A stretch of DNA of 64,000 nt from Planctomicrobium piriforme. GTDB lineage: Bacteria; Planctomycetota; Planctomycetia; Planctomycetales; Planctomycetaceae. Below, piece by piece: positions 8,529 through 17,644 of this stretch. The notes beneath the pieces are model-generated. The model was not told the origin of the DNA. It made no database searches and worked only from the letters and a program-made list of their open reading frames with translations. Numbering within the stretch: position 1 is the first letter of the stretch; each line of letters starts with the position of its first letter. The position numbers were made by a program, and so were the translations under genes. The stretch spans positions 615,889 through 679,888 of the forward strand of contig NZ_FOQD01000001.1 in assembly GCF_900113665.1 (NCBI RefSeq). The letters are read 5' to 3'.

Positions 8529-9647
8529 TTAGAACTCGCCGACGATTTCTCCGCCCATCTTGGTTCCCAATGCACCCCAGACGCCAAAGGGGCTGGAGTT
8601 GCCGGACGAGTACGACAGCGGAGCCGTACTCGGGTTCCCTGCATCGATGTTTTCGCTGACGAAACGAATTGCTCCGTCGGCCATCAGGCAGTGGACGCCG
8701 CCTGCATGCACGCTGCTGGGTGGTGCGAATACAAAACCATTATCGGCGTTTGTATTAAATGCACCGTTGCCGTCCTGACCGCACGCGACTGAGTTTGGAG
8801 GCATGATGGTGTTGAAGCCGGTCTGTTCCATCTGTCCATCCCAAACCTGTGTTCCGCGTTTTGATTTGACAGAACCGCTGGTGAACTTGTCCGATGTGGC
8901 CAGGGCGCGGCAACCTGCAGGAGTGCCACTGGTTTGTGAGGCCCAAGTGCCGACCGCGTAATTTCCGATGTAATTCAGCACGCGCTGAGTTCCGTTGCCA
9001 GTTGTGCTGCTGCCATCGCCGCGGCAGGCTTCCGACATGGCGATCGTATTGCTTGTGCCATCGAGAATGTCGCGTACGCCGTAGCAGACCTGCTTGCCGA
9101 AGATCCCGCGAGTGGGATGTGTGCCGTTCACGTCATTGGCGGTGTCTCCGTAACAGAACATGTAATTTCCCTGACGAACCGCCGGCGTGGTCAAACCGTC
9201 CGAGGGGCACTGGAACGCTGCAATTTTGACGTCCCAGACAGTCCATGCTTGCCAGCCCGCCGGACCTCCCGCTGCACCAGGGTTGCCGGAGTTATTCACA
9301 TTTCCGCCGCCGCCCTGAATCTTGTCAAAGAGTGGACCCTGGTCGATGTAAGGCAGCAGCCCCACGAATCCGCTGAGTCGCGTGCAATTGCCGTCGTAGC
9401 CCGTGCAGGCAGCTCCGTTGGAGCCGCCTTCCCGATAGATGAACAGGTTGTAGACGTCGTGGTAATTGTGCAGAGCGAGTCCAAGCTGCTTGAGGTTGTT
9501 CTTGCACTGGCTGCGACGAGCCGCTTCGCGGGCCTGCTGTACGGCGGGCAGCAACAACGCGATCAGAATGGCAATGATCGCGATCACGACCAGCAATTCG
9601 ATCAGGGTAAAGCCAAGGTGCTTTCGGGATCTGGGGGGACTTTTCAT
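8529..9647 (-). CDS. DUF1559 prepilin-like protein (copy A)
   Basis: 372 residues. The N-terminus has the type IV pilin/pseudopilin processing site (GFTLIELLVVIAIIAILIAL, about residues 12-31) after a short basic leader, so a prepilin peptidase should cut after the Gly and leave a hydrophobic N-terminal helix. The QQAREAARRSQCKNNLKQ segment and the C-terminal H-x9-DG motif (HAGGVHCLMADG) are diagnostic of the planctomycete DUF1559 (SBP_bac_10) family. Family function is unestablished; surface or pseudopilus roles are assumed. Its neighbour at 10017-11135 has the same length and about 80% identity by eye. Confidence 0.93.
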   Translation of the reverse strand: MKSPPRSRKHLGFTLIELLVVIAIIAILIALLLPAVQQAREAARRSQCKNNLKQLGLALHNYHDVYNLFIYREGGSNGAACTGYDGNCTRLSGFVGLLPYIDQGPLFDKIQGGGGNVNNSGNPGAAGGPAGWQAWTVWDVKIAAFQCPSDGLTTPAVRQGNYMFCYGDTANDVNGTHPTRGIFGKQVCYGVRDILDGTSNTIAMSEACRGDGSSTTGNGTQRVLNYIGNYAVGTWASQTSGTPAGCRALATSDKFTSGSVKSKRGTQVWDGQMEQTGFNTIMPPNSVACGQDGNGAFNTNADNGFVFAPPSSVHAGGVHCLMADGAIRFVSENIDAGNPSTAPLSYSSGNSSPFGVWGALGTKMGGEIVGEF

Positions 9648-10016
9648 TTTAATTCAGCCAAAAAAGGACGAAGGGGAAAAAACGGAGGACCGCGGTTGAA
9701 ATCACAAGCAGCGGAAACGGACACGAGTCAGAAGCGTCAACACCCGAAGAAATGCCAATTCAAAGGGCAGCAGAGGAAACCACTTGAGCAGAACCCGAAT
9801 CTAACGAAATCCTTACGGGGTAATGCCTAAGGTTTTCTAGGAGGATTTCCTGTTTGACTTGATATTAGAGTCTGCCGATCTGTTCTTCAAGCACGAATAA
9901 AGTTCGTGTGCGGATTGTAAGGATGAATTCTGAAAGTCGGCACCGTGATAGAAAAAAACAGCCCCGCCTTTTCAGGGGGGCTGTTTGAGACATTGCGTCG
10001 AGACCGATCAGCACGC
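9648..10016. other. Spacer between DUF1559 tandem copies
   Basis: 369 bases holding the copy A upstream region and the copy B terminator. No gene or repeat was recognised apart from the terminator at 9952-9986. Confidence 0.5.
9952..9986 (-). terminator. Rho-independent terminator of DUF1559 gene B
   Basis: Stem AAACAGCCCC (9956-9965) with GGGGCTGTTT (9977-9986) around a short loop, with an A7 run at 9952-9958 reading as U-tract on the minus strand. The sequence matches the copy A terminator in stem and position. Confidence 0.9.
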
Positions 10017-11135
10017 TTAGAACTCGCCGACGATTTCCCCGCCCATTCGGGTGCCCAGGGCGCCCCAGACTCCAAATGGAGTGGAGTTGCCTGACGAGTA
10101 AGACAGCGGGGCCGTGTTCGGATTGCCCGCGTCGATGTTTTCACTGATGAAGCGGACAGCGCCGTCAGCCATCAGGGCATGCACTCCGCCAGCATGCACG
10201 CTGCTGGGAGGGGTGAACGAAAAGCCGTTGTCTGCATTCGTGTCGAACGCGCCACTTCCGTTCTGGCCGCACGCGACTGAGTTCGGCGGCATGATGGTGT
10301 TGAAGCCGGTTTGTTCATGTTGGCCGTCCCAAATCTGGTAGCCGCGTTTTGACTTAACCGAGCCGCTGGTGAACTTGTCCGACGTTGCCATGGCACGACA
10401 TCCAGCTGGCGTGCCAGTGGTTTGTGCAGCCCAAGTGCCGACGGCGTAGTTTGCAATGTAGTTTAAGACCCGCTGAGTGCCGTTTGCAGTTGTGCTGGTA
10501 TTGTCACCGCGGCACGCTTCCGACATCGCGATGGTATTGCTGGTGCCATCCAGGACATCGCGAATGCCATAGCAAACTTGCACGCCAAAAAGGCCGCGTA
10601 CCGGGTGGGTGTCATTCACTGCGTTCCCTGTATCTCCGCTGCAGAACATGTAATTGCCCTGGCGCACGCTCGGCGTCGTCAAGCCGTCGGAAGGGCAGAA
10701 GAACGCGGGGATCTTCACGTTCCAAACGCTCCAGCCGCCCCACCCGGTCGGGCCGCCTGGGGGAGCCACGGGAGTGTTGCCGCCGCCGGCCTGAATCTGG
10801 TCATAGAGTGGCGCCTGGTCGATGTATGGCAGTAGGCCCACGAAACCGCTCAGGCGAACACAATTGTTTTCCGCTCCCGAGGAACAAGGAGTCGCGCCCG
10901 CACCGCCAGTGCCTCCTTTGCGATAGATGAACTGGTTGTAGACGTCATGGTAATTGTGCAGTGCCAGCCCAAGTTGCTTGAGGTTGTTTTTACACTGGCT
11001 GCGGCGGGCCGCTTCGCGGGCCTGTTGGACTGCCGGTAACAGCAGTGCGATGAGAATGGCGATGATCGCAATCACCACCAGTAACTCGATGAGTGTGAAG
11101 CCACGGGAAGGGCACGTTTTCGGGCGAGTTTTCAT
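10017..11135 (-). CDS. DUF1559 prepilin-like protein (copy B)
   Basis: 372 residues, same architecture as copy A: basic leader, GFTLIELLVV processing site, long N-terminal helix, QQAREAARRSQCKNN segment, H-x9-DG motif (HAGGVHALMADG) and the C-terminal GGEIVGEF. Differences from copy A are clustered in the leader and in a Gly/Pro-rich loop at about residues 70-125 (for example EGGSNGAACTGYDGN against KGGTGGAGATPCSSGAENN). This points to a tandem duplication with one diverged surface loop. It has its own terminator, so the copies are probably transcribed separately. Confidence 0.93.
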   Translation of the reverse strand: MKTRPKTCPSRGFTLIELLVVIAIIAILIALLLPAVQQAREAARRSQCKNNLKQLGLALHNYHDVYNQFIYRKGGTGGAGATPCSSGAENNCVRLSGFVGLLPYIDQAPLYDQIQAGGGNTPVAPPGGPTGWGGWSVWNVKIPAFFCPSDGLTTPSVRQGNYMFCSGDTGNAVNDTHPVRGLFGVQVCYGIRDVLDGTSNTIAMSEACRGDNTSTTANGTQRVLNYIANYAVGTWAAQTTGTPAGCRAMATSDKFTSGSVKSKRGYQIWDGQHEQTGFNTIMPPNSVACGQNGSGAFDTNADNGFSFTPPSSVHAGGVHALMADGAVRFISENIDAGNPNTAPLSYSSGNSTPFGVWGALGTRMGGEIVGEF

Positions 11136-11529
11136 TGGATTCCGACCATGAAGTAAAATGAAAGAGAAAACGGCAGCTATTGATGCGTCTTCGTGGTCCA
11201 GATATTACGAATGAGAAACGTGATGAAAATGCAAAACTGACCGAATTGCGAGAGTCAGAACAATCTTCCGACATTCCCTCAGTGAGATGGCCGGGCAATG
11301 CCCGGGATGGGGTGTCGTATTCCTCCTGTTTGGAGATCAAACAGGACCGAAATCTGGCAGCGATGAGGTCAGGCAAGATTTGCGGCGATTGCAGTCCCAG
11401 CGAGTGCAATTTCAGGGGGAGACATTCGCGCAGCGGCAGCCTCGTCGCAGGCGACGCCGCAAAGAGTGAACGCTCCGCGTCAGAAAGCGATTCTGGGGAA
11501 TTCAAGACAAGAAGTGTGACCTCGATCGG
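11136..11529. other. Intergenic region
   Basis: 394 bases between two minus-strand genes. A small palindrome CCGGGCAATGCCCGG occurs at about 11291-11305. Otherwise no gene, terminator or repeat is apparent; it should contain the promoter of DUF1559 copy B. Confidence 0.45.
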
Positions 11530-13716
11530 TTACGCCTGCCACATTTGCATCTCGAAGTCCGCAGATGGAACCAGCAGGTCGAGCGTCCCTTCGCTGGGCG
11601 TGCGTTCGATCACTTCGCCGTCTTTGACCAGTTCCGCAGCCACATGCAGCCGCTGGCCGATGGAGACGCCCAGGTCGCGCCACGGCACCGACATTTCGAA
11701 GACGCGGTCCAGTGCGAACTTGCCGCCGGTCGACTTCACCGGTTTTTCGTCGATCAAGACTTCCGGCGCTGCGTTTTTCGGGCCTTTGCATTTCGCCCGC
11801 ACTTCCGTGCCGTACGGGTCGACGAAACGCAGCCGCACTTCGTCAAAGTCGTGCAGGTCGAGCTTCGCTTTCGAAGGGGTATCGAGCCGCACCAGCAAAT
11901 GGTCGGCGTCGAAGCCGAAGTAGATGTCGCGGATGACGCTGTCGGTCACCATCGTCATCGTGCCGCGTTCGCTGCCTGACTCGTAATGGCCGGCATTCAG
12001 CCATTCAAAGTACGACATCCGCCCGTCGACTTTCACCTGCAGGAATGATCGAGGGTTGGTGTGAATGTGCCGCCGCTCGGTGCGGGCGACCGGCTTGAGC
12101 AGCGAGCCGGGCGGTTGTTCCCCCAAGAGCTGATAGACGTTTCGCAGGTGCCGTCGGAAGAGTTCGTCGAACAGTGCATCCTGGGCCGAGTTATGGTCGT
12201 CGCCATACCACCAGAACCAGTCGCTCCCTTCGGCGATCATGAGTTCATCCCAGGCCTTTTTCACGAGGTCGCGGGAGATCTTCTTGTTCTTCTCCGCCTT
12301 CAGCAGGAACTCGCGCGTGATGTGCAACAGATCCCAGGCGTCGCGGTCGTCCTGATGGCCGATCCAGATGTAGAAGTCGTGGTTGATCCAGCTGCCTGCG
12401 AAGAGTCGTCCGATCTTGTGGACGGGGGGATACTGCGACAGATGGTCGCTCACCCGCATCGGCACGATGTCGCGGTCCTGCACCGCGCTGCGGTACAGGT
12501 TGCGGAGGAAGGCGACGCCGCCGTCGGAGTAGTACTCCCAGCAGTTTTCACCATCGAGGACGATCGGTACCAGGGCCGGCTGGTCGGAGTGACCGGAGAC
12601 CGAGCGGCCGATGTCTTTGACCTTGCCCAGCATGTCGCCGGCGGCCCAGCGGGGATCGTTTCGCTGGTAATGGAACCCGATCAGGTCGCTCAAACCGTGA
12701 TCGCGGAAGACCATCTGCAACGACTTCCCTTCGTGCTCGACGCGCCAGGGGCGATAGAGCATTTCAGGTCGGTTGATGAGGCCGTTGCCGTCGCGATGCA
12801 CGAAGCCTTCGGTGGAGTGCGTGAGGATCTCTTCGTCGGTGGCGATCCATTCGATCCCCACATCGGCGATCGCTCCCAGGATTTCCTGCGACACGGAGCC
12901 TTCTGAAGGCCACATCCCTTTGGGGGGAGTGCCGAACAGTTCGGTGTGGTAATCGACTGCCTTTTGCAGATGACGAACCGCGTCTTCCTTGTAGCTCTGG
13001 GTGTACTTCGGCAGCGGACAGCCGGGCATCGCTTCGCGGGCACTCTTCTTGTCCCACAACAGCGGCAGAATCGGGTGATAGAAGGGGGTGGTCGTGATTT
13101 CGAGTTGTCCGCCGTCAGCCAGCTTTTTGTGCAGCGGCACGACTTCGGCCACGAGCTCCATCTGCTTTTCCAGCAGCCAGGCCTTTTCCTTTTCGGTGTA
13201 GTCTTTCCCCTTCTGGCGGAAATCGCGGAGTTCAGCATCCCGTTCGAAAACGAGATCGTGAATCCAGGTGAGGTTGTTCCACACCTGGAGATCGCGGAGA
13301 TCCTGCGTGTTGAACCGCGGGAGTGCCTGTGCCGCGCCATCGCGTCCCATCCCCCGCTTCTGATGCAGTTCGGAATAGCGGGGGTACGGTCGGATCATGG
13401 TCCATTCGTTGGCCATGAAGAAGTGATCGAGCAGATAGTAGGCGTCTTCCTGCGACATCCCGTCGGCCGGGAGGCGAGACACGTCGAGGTGGCGGTCGCT
13501 TCCCCCTTTGGTGTACCGCTGAATCTGCAGCAGCAGGCTGGGAACCAGATTGATCGTGCAGCGGAACTCAGGCACTTCCTGAATGTGCAGCGCCATCCCC
13601 ACATAGTCTTTGGTGGAGTGCAGCCGCACCCAGGGCATCAGTGTTTCGCCGGTGACGTCATCGGGATAGTACGGCTGGTGCTGATGCCAGAACAGCGCGA
13701 GAGAAACAGGCTGCAT
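11530..13716 (-). CDS. Glycoside hydrolase family 57 protein
   Basis: 728 residues. It opens with the GH57 motif 1 (FWHQHQPYYPDD, residues 9-20). The nucleophile region is GMWPSEGSVSQE (Glu in WPSEGS, about residue 269) and the acid/base region is VLDGENCWEYY (about residues 386-396, Asp in LDGEN). The C-terminal 200 residues form a beta-rich domain as in other long GH57 enzymes. GH57 enzymes act on alpha-glucans (amylase, 4-alpha-glucanotransferase or branching type). No signal peptide is seen, so it is probably cytoplasmic. glgA lies just upstream on the same strand, which supports a role in glycogen turnover or branching. Confidence 0.9.
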   Translation of the reverse strand: MQPVSLALFWHQHQPYYPDDVTGETLMPWVRLHSTKDYVGMALHIQEVPEFRCTINLVPSLLLQIQRYTKGGSDRHLDVSRLPADGMSQEDAYYLLDHFFMANEWTMIRPYPRYSELHQKRGMGRDGAAQALPRFNTQDLRDLQVWNNLTWIHDLVFERDAELRDFRQKGKDYTEKEKAWLLEKQMELVAEVVPLHKKLADGGQLEITTTPFYHPILPLLWDKKSAREAMPGCPLPKYTQSYKEDAVRHLQKAVDYHTELFGTPPKGMWPSEGSVSQEILGAIADVGIEWIATDEEILTHSTEGFVHRDGNGLINRPEMLYRPWRVEHEGKSLQMVFRDHGLSDLIGFHYQRNDPRWAAGDMLGKVKDIGRSVSGHSDQPALVPIVLDGENCWEYYSDGGVAFLRNLYRSAVQDRDIVPMRVSDHLSQYPPVHKIGRLFAGSWINHDFYIWIGHQDDRDAWDLLHITREFLLKAEKNKKISRDLVKKAWDELMIAEGSDWFWWYGDDHNSAQDALFDELFRRHLRNVYQLLGEQPPGSLLKPVARTERRHIHTNPRSFLQVKVDGRMSYFEWLNAGHYESGSERGTMTMVTDSVIRDIYFGFDADHLLVRLDTPSKAKLDLHDFDEVRLRFVDPYGTEVRAKCKGPKNAAPEVLIDEKPVKSTGGKFALDRVFEMSVPWRDLGVSIGQRLHVAAELVKDGEVIERTPSEGTLDLLVPSADFEMQMWQA

Positions 13717-14022
13717 AGGGGGGAATTCACTGTTCAGAGTTCAGAAGGCAATGTGTTCCAGCCAGCCCGGTGAGCACGGCCGACTGGAGACGCGATCATG
13801 ATTCGATTCAAGTTCGATGACAAGCGCTCTCCCCCTCAGAAGCACGCCTGCATAGGTGAAAATTTGAAGCACGAAATCGAGTAGTCCCGGGTTCACCTGA
13901 ATGGATACTCAGGGGACAGGGGAGAGAGGACAGGGGACAGTTTGCGAATTCAATCTTTCCCCTATTCCCTGTCCCCTCACCCCTGATATCGCTTCGTGCT
14001 TCGAAATTCGAATTTCTTTTCT
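13717..14022. other. Spacer between glgA and GH57 gene, filled by palindromic repeats
   Basis: 306 bases. The right half (13861-14016) is a composite inverted repeat, listed separately. The left part (13717-13860) shows nothing recognisable. Confidence 0.5.
13861..14016. repeat. Nested inverted repeat (GAAGCACGAAAT and GGGGACAG words)
   Basis: The outer arms are AATTTGAAGCACGAAATCGA (13861-13880) and CGCTTCGTGCTTCGAAATT (13990-14008), roughly reverse complements. The inner arms are GGGGACAGG...GGACAGGGGACAG (13912-13940) and CCCTATTCCCTGTCCCCTCACCCCTG (13960-13985). The GTGCTTCGAAATTC word also occurs at 52294-52307. Confidence 0.75.
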
Positions 14023-15498
14023 TCAGTCTGGTTGAGCAGCCAGTCGGATGGCTCGATCATACACTTTCACATATTCCCCGGCACTGTGTCGCCAGGTGGA
14101 GTCGCGGAGCATGCCGGTCTGTACCAGTTGCTCCCATTCCACACGATGATGGGTAAACATCCCCACCGCCCGCCAGACCGCATCGACGAATGACTCGGAA
14201 TTGTAGTCGTAAAACACGAAGCCGTTGGCAGTCTGGTTTTCGATCGTTTCAGGCGTGGCGTTGACGACCGAATCGGCGAGGCCCCCGACCGCATGCACGA
14301 TCGGCAAGGTGCCGTACAAAAGACTGTATTGCTGGTTGAGGCCGCAGGGTTCGAAACGGCTGGGCATCAGGTAGGCGTCGCATCCGGCTTCGATGCGGTG
14401 GGCCAGTTTCTCGTCGAAGCCGACGCGGACAGACACCCGGCCAGGGTGCCGTTGCTGCAGGGCTTTGAGGGCGTCTTCGAAATGCCGGTCGCCGGTTCCC
14501 AGAAAGACCATCTGCACGTCGGCCTGCAGGATTTCATCGGCGCGGGCGGTGATGAGGTCGAGCCCCTTCTGGTCGGTGAGACGGGAAATCATCCCCAGCA
14601 ACAGGGCTTCGCTGCGCGGGTACAAGCCCAGGTCTTCCTGCAGTGATTCCTTGCAACGGGCTTTGCCGTCGGCCACGGTGGCGGGACTGTAACTGAGCGG
14701 CAGGTGGGCATCGACCGCCGGATTCCATTCCTGAGTATCGACACCGTTCAGGATGCCGACCAGACGGTCGCCGCGCTGGACCAGCAGCGGATCAAGGCCA
14801 TACCCGAACTCGGGACGACAGATTTCACGGGCGTAGGTGGGGCTGACGGTCGTCACCATGTCGGCCATCGAGATGCCGGTCTTCAGCAGGTTCAAATGGC
14901 CGTAATGTTCCATCTGCTGCCAGTTGAAATATTCCTTGGGAAGCCCGGTCAGTTCCATCTGCCAGCCGGCAAACTGCCCGTGAAAGGCCATATTGTGAAT
15001 CGTCAGCACGGTGCCGGTGTTGATAAACCGTCCCCCCAGCGTCCGCTCATGCTTGATGAGTGCCGGCACGAGGCTCGTCTGCCAGTCGTTGACGTGGATG
15101 ACGTGCGGTCGAGTGAGTGTTTGTGCGATTTCCATGACCGCACGGCTGAAGAAGATGAACCGCTCGGCGTTGTCGGGGTAGTCCTGCCCCCCTTCAGTGT
15201 AGAGCTGGCGGCGGTCGAAGAAGGTGGGCTGGTCGACCAGCAGCACTTCGACATTTGTGCCGCTGAGCAAGGAGCGTCGGACCGTGGCTTTGACGGTCGA
15301 TTGCCGCATTTCGATGTTCATGAGGGCGACCGGTTCGCCCCGTTTCTGTTCGGGAATGAACCGCCGGTAGAGCGGCAGCACTAGCGTCACATCGTGCCCG
15401 GCCTCGGCGAGGGCTTTGGACAGTCCGGTGGCGACATCGGCCAGGCCGCCTGTTTTGGCATAAGGAACGGCCTCGGAACTGGCCATCAGGATGTGCAT
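14023..15498 (-). CDS. glgA: Glycogen synthase (ADP-glucose type)
   Basis: The start at 15498 (MHILMASSEAVPYAKTGG) is chosen; the frame extends 85 codons further upstream but without family similarity. The product is 491 residues, normal for bacterial GlgA (GT5). The KTGGL ADP-glucose-binding motif is at about residues 15-19, and the acceptor/donor loop SRFEPCGLNQQYSLLYG with GGLADSV is at about residues 385-415. The enzyme extends alpha-1,4-glucan from ADP-glucose in the cytoplasm. The GH57 gene follows on the same strand after 306 bp. Confidence 0.96.
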   Translation of the reverse strand: MHILMASSEAVPYAKTGGLADVATGLSKALAEAGHDVTLVLPLYRRFIPEQKRGEPVALMNIEMRQSTVKATVRRSLLSGTNVEVLLVDQPTFFDRRQLYTEGGQDYPDNAERFIFFSRAVMEIAQTLTRPHVIHVNDWQTSLVPALIKHERTLGGRFINTGTVLTIHNMAFHGQFAGWQMELTGLPKEYFNWQQMEHYGHLNLLKTGISMADMVTTVSPTYAREICRPEFGYGLDPLLVQRGDRLVGILNGVDTQEWNPAVDAHLPLSYSPATVADGKARCKESLQEDLGLYPRSEALLLGMISRLTDQKGLDLITARADEILQADVQMVFLGTGDRHFEDALKALQQRHPGRVSVRVGFDEKLAHRIEAGCDAYLMPSRFEPCGLNQQYSLLYGTLPIVHAVGGLADSVVNATPETIENQTANGFVFYDYNSESFVDAVWRAVGMFTHHRVEWEQLVQTGMLRDSTWRHSAGEYVKVYDRAIRLAAQPD

Positions 15499-15991
15499 CG
15501 TGGCGACTCTTGCGTAGTGAGCACTGGAGGAACAGTCATCAGGATCAGACGGCGAGGTCTGGAAAGCGCGCGATCCCCATCTGTGCCCGTGCCATCCGGC
15601 ACGCGTCATGTCCGGAGACCATGATCCAGCAACAAGATCGGTCCGCCCGCTTCCGTGAGAAACGTAACCGATGGCGAACCGGACGCCAATCGCGGATGGG
15701 GGAGAAATGCCCAAGAGTCTCGTTGAAATTGAGGGGATCGTGCCGTTATCCACCAGGCGAGACGACAGCCACGGAGTGGTGAGGCTGTTCTTGACAACTC
15801 ACAGATCTGACGCAGTTGATTTTGTTTCGTATGCGAAGTAGATGTTGGTCGTGGCGTATTATTTGCATCATTCTGTTGAACAGGGAAATTCCTACTGTAG
15901 ACTCACCTTTGCACATTGTTTCCGGCTGTAAGCATTCTGTTTGCAGTTTCGTGATGTTTTCTCTTTGGGCCTTCAATTCTTCGAGGTTCTC
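15499..15991. other. Divergent intergenic region, glgA / DUF1559 C
   Basis: 493 bases that should hold promoters for glgA (leftward) and the DUF1559 gene at 15992 (rightward). No gene, repeat or clear promoter motif is visible. Confidence 0.45.
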
Positions 15992-17017
15992 ATGTTTGAC
16001 AACTGCCGTTCCCCGTTGCGCCATCGTCGACATGGCTTTACTCTGATCGAATTACTTGTGGTGATCGCGATCATTGCGATTCTCATTGCGTTGTTGCTGC
16101 CCGCCGTGCAGCAGGCCCGCGAAGCGGCTCGTCGCAGTCAGTGCAAGAACAACCTCAAGCAAATCGGCTTGGCGCTGCATAACTACCACGACGTTTACAA
16201 CGGCTTTCCGCCGCTGCGCATTCGGAACTATGCCTACGCGGCCAGTAGTTGGTCCACAGGCAACCTGACGGCACTGGCCCGCATCCTTCCCTTCATCGAT
16301 CAGACGGCCCTGTATAACGGCATCGACTGGAATAAGGGGTCATGGGACGGTACCGATGGCAACACGGGAACCAATGCCGCAAATCCAGGCGGAGCGATGC
16401 GAGCCATTCTCCCCGCTTTTCGTTGTCCAACCGATCCGGGTCGCGGGGGCTTGCGCTTCACTGGCCCAGATGGACAAGTCGCGACCGGAGGAACTCCGGA
16501 TCCCAACTATGGTCGCACCAATTATGTATTCAACGTGGGTAGCTATCCAAACGAAAACGTGTACACGCCTCGCGGCGTTTTCAGCACCAACAGCTTCGTG
16601 AATGTCCGCGATATTCTCGACGGCACCTCAAACACGGCTGCGGCAGCCGAGACCTTGATCGGGTTTCCGATGTTCTCCAACACGAACGGCACCGCTACGC
16701 CGCCGGAAATCTGTCCGACGGTCTTGAGCGGCAACACGGTCCAGACGACGGGCGTCTATCAGTCGGGGAACTCATGGTTCTATGGCTATTATGCCTATCA
16801 GGCAGGCTTTACCGGCAACTATCCACCGAACAACAATAAGAACTACGACTGCGCGGCGAACACCGGCTACACCAACACTGCCCGGAGCCTGCACACCGGG
16901 GGCGTGCATTGCACGATGACTGACGGCAGCGTGCGTTTCGTCGGCGAGAATGTTGACGGAACAACGTGGAGGAACGTCACCGACAAAGCCGACGGCGCCA
17001 TCATTGGCGAATTCTAG
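15992..17017 (+). CDS. DUF1559 prepilin-like protein (copy C)
   Basis: 341 residues from the ATG at 15992, which follows a GAGG at 15983-15986; the longer frame from 15941 is not needed. The leader MFDNCRSPLRHRRH precedes the prepilin site GFTLIELLVV. The QQAREAARRSQCKNNLKQ segment and the C-terminal H-x9-DG motif (HTGGVHCTMTDG) define DUF1559. The middle is Tyr/Asn/Gly-rich and clearly different from copies A and B. A 58-residue lipoprotein gene and a strong terminator follow. Confidence 0.93.
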   Translation: MFDNCRSPLRHRRHGFTLIELLVVIAIIAILIALLLPAVQQAREAARRSQCKNNLKQIGLALHNYHDVYNGFPPLRIRNYAYAASSWSTGNLTALARILPFIDQTALYNGIDWNKGSWDGTDGNTGTNAANPGGAMRAILPAFRCPTDPGRGGLRFTGPDGQVATGGTPDPNYGRTNYVFNVGSYPNENVYTPRGVFSTNSFVNVRDILDGTSNTAAAAETLIGFPMFSNTNGTATPPEICPTVLSGNTVQTTGVYQSGNSWFYGYYAYQAGFTGNYPPNNNKNYDCAANTGYTNTARSLHTGGVHCTMTDGSVRFVGENVDGTTWRNVTDKADGAIIGEF

Positions 17018-17126
17018 GTGATATGATCCTGAAGACCTCGCTGAGGCGTCATTCTGGGGCTTCAGATGTGGTCTGTCATCGCGTGAATGCTTTTTTCAAC
17101 TCGAAGATTGACTTGAGGGGCTGCTG

Positions 17127-17303
17127 ATGCCGGGTCGCTGGTCGTTGCTGTTGCTGGTGTTGTTCGCGGTCATTCTCCCCAGCGCCGGCTGTGGCAATGG
17201 TCCTAAGGAAGCGGTTGGACCTCCGTCTCCTCCCCCTCCTCCGCTGACTCCCGAGCAGCTCAAAGGGGAAAAAGAGATGGCCAAAAAGGCCAAGCCGAAC
17301 TGA
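17127..17303 (+). CDS. Small lipoprotein, 58 residues
   Basis: ATG at 17127 with a GAGGGG at 17114-17119. The protein begins MPGRWSLLLLVLFAVILP and has a lipobox SAGC (Cys at residue 22), then a Pro-run PPSPPPPPLTPEQLKGEKEM and a Lys-rich end. It should be an exported lipid-anchored peptide. Small lipoproteins of this kind often sit directly 3' of DUF1559 genes in planctomycetes, so a functional link is likely though unproven. It is probably cotranscribed with copy C, because the only terminator is after it. Confidence 0.75.
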   Translation: MPGRWSLLLLVLFAVILPSAGCGNGPKEAVGPPSPPPPPLTPEQLKGEKEMAKKAKPN

Positions 17304-17340
17304 ACGTATCGCCACTGCGTTTGAAGTACGAGAAGAACCA

Positions 17341-17385
17341 GAAGACCGGTGACGGGAGGCCTCTCCTGTCACCGGTCTTCTTATT
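17341..17385 (+). terminator. Rho-independent terminator
   Basis: Long stem GAAGACCGGTGACGGGAG (17341-17358) with CTCCTGTCACCGGTCTTC (17363-17380; one G-T wobble), then TTATT. It ends the DUF1559 C / small lipoprotein unit. Confidence 0.88.
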
Positions 17386-17442
17386 GAATGCGTTCGAATT
17401 GCCGGAGCCAGCAGTCATCAATGCATTCGCAAATCCAGTCCA

Positions 17443-17643
17443 ATTTCTGGCTCTGGACACTCGACTCCGGACTCTCGAATTCCATCGAAATGGCTCGCAA
17501 AGTGGCGAGAGCATGGGGACGCCGCTTTGACGTTCGGCGGGGCCATCCGCTCCGCTTCTGGCCCGGCCACCCGTTGGTCAGCAGTCAGCAGTCAGTGGCC
17601 CGAACCTGACAGTCTTTTCTGGCTCTGGACTCTCGACTTCCCC
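17443..17643. repeat. CTGGACACTCGACT and CAGTCAG word repeats
   Basis: TTTCTGGCTCTGGACACTCG (17443-17462) and TTTTCTGGCTCTGGACTCTCG (17613-17633) are direct repeats 170 bp apart. Between them GGTCAGCAGTCAGCAGTCAG (17577-17596) shows the CAGT-word family. The CTGGACACT words also match the inverted repeat at 42071-42164. No gene is seen in 17381-17644. Confidence 0.6.
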
Positions 17644-17644
17644 C

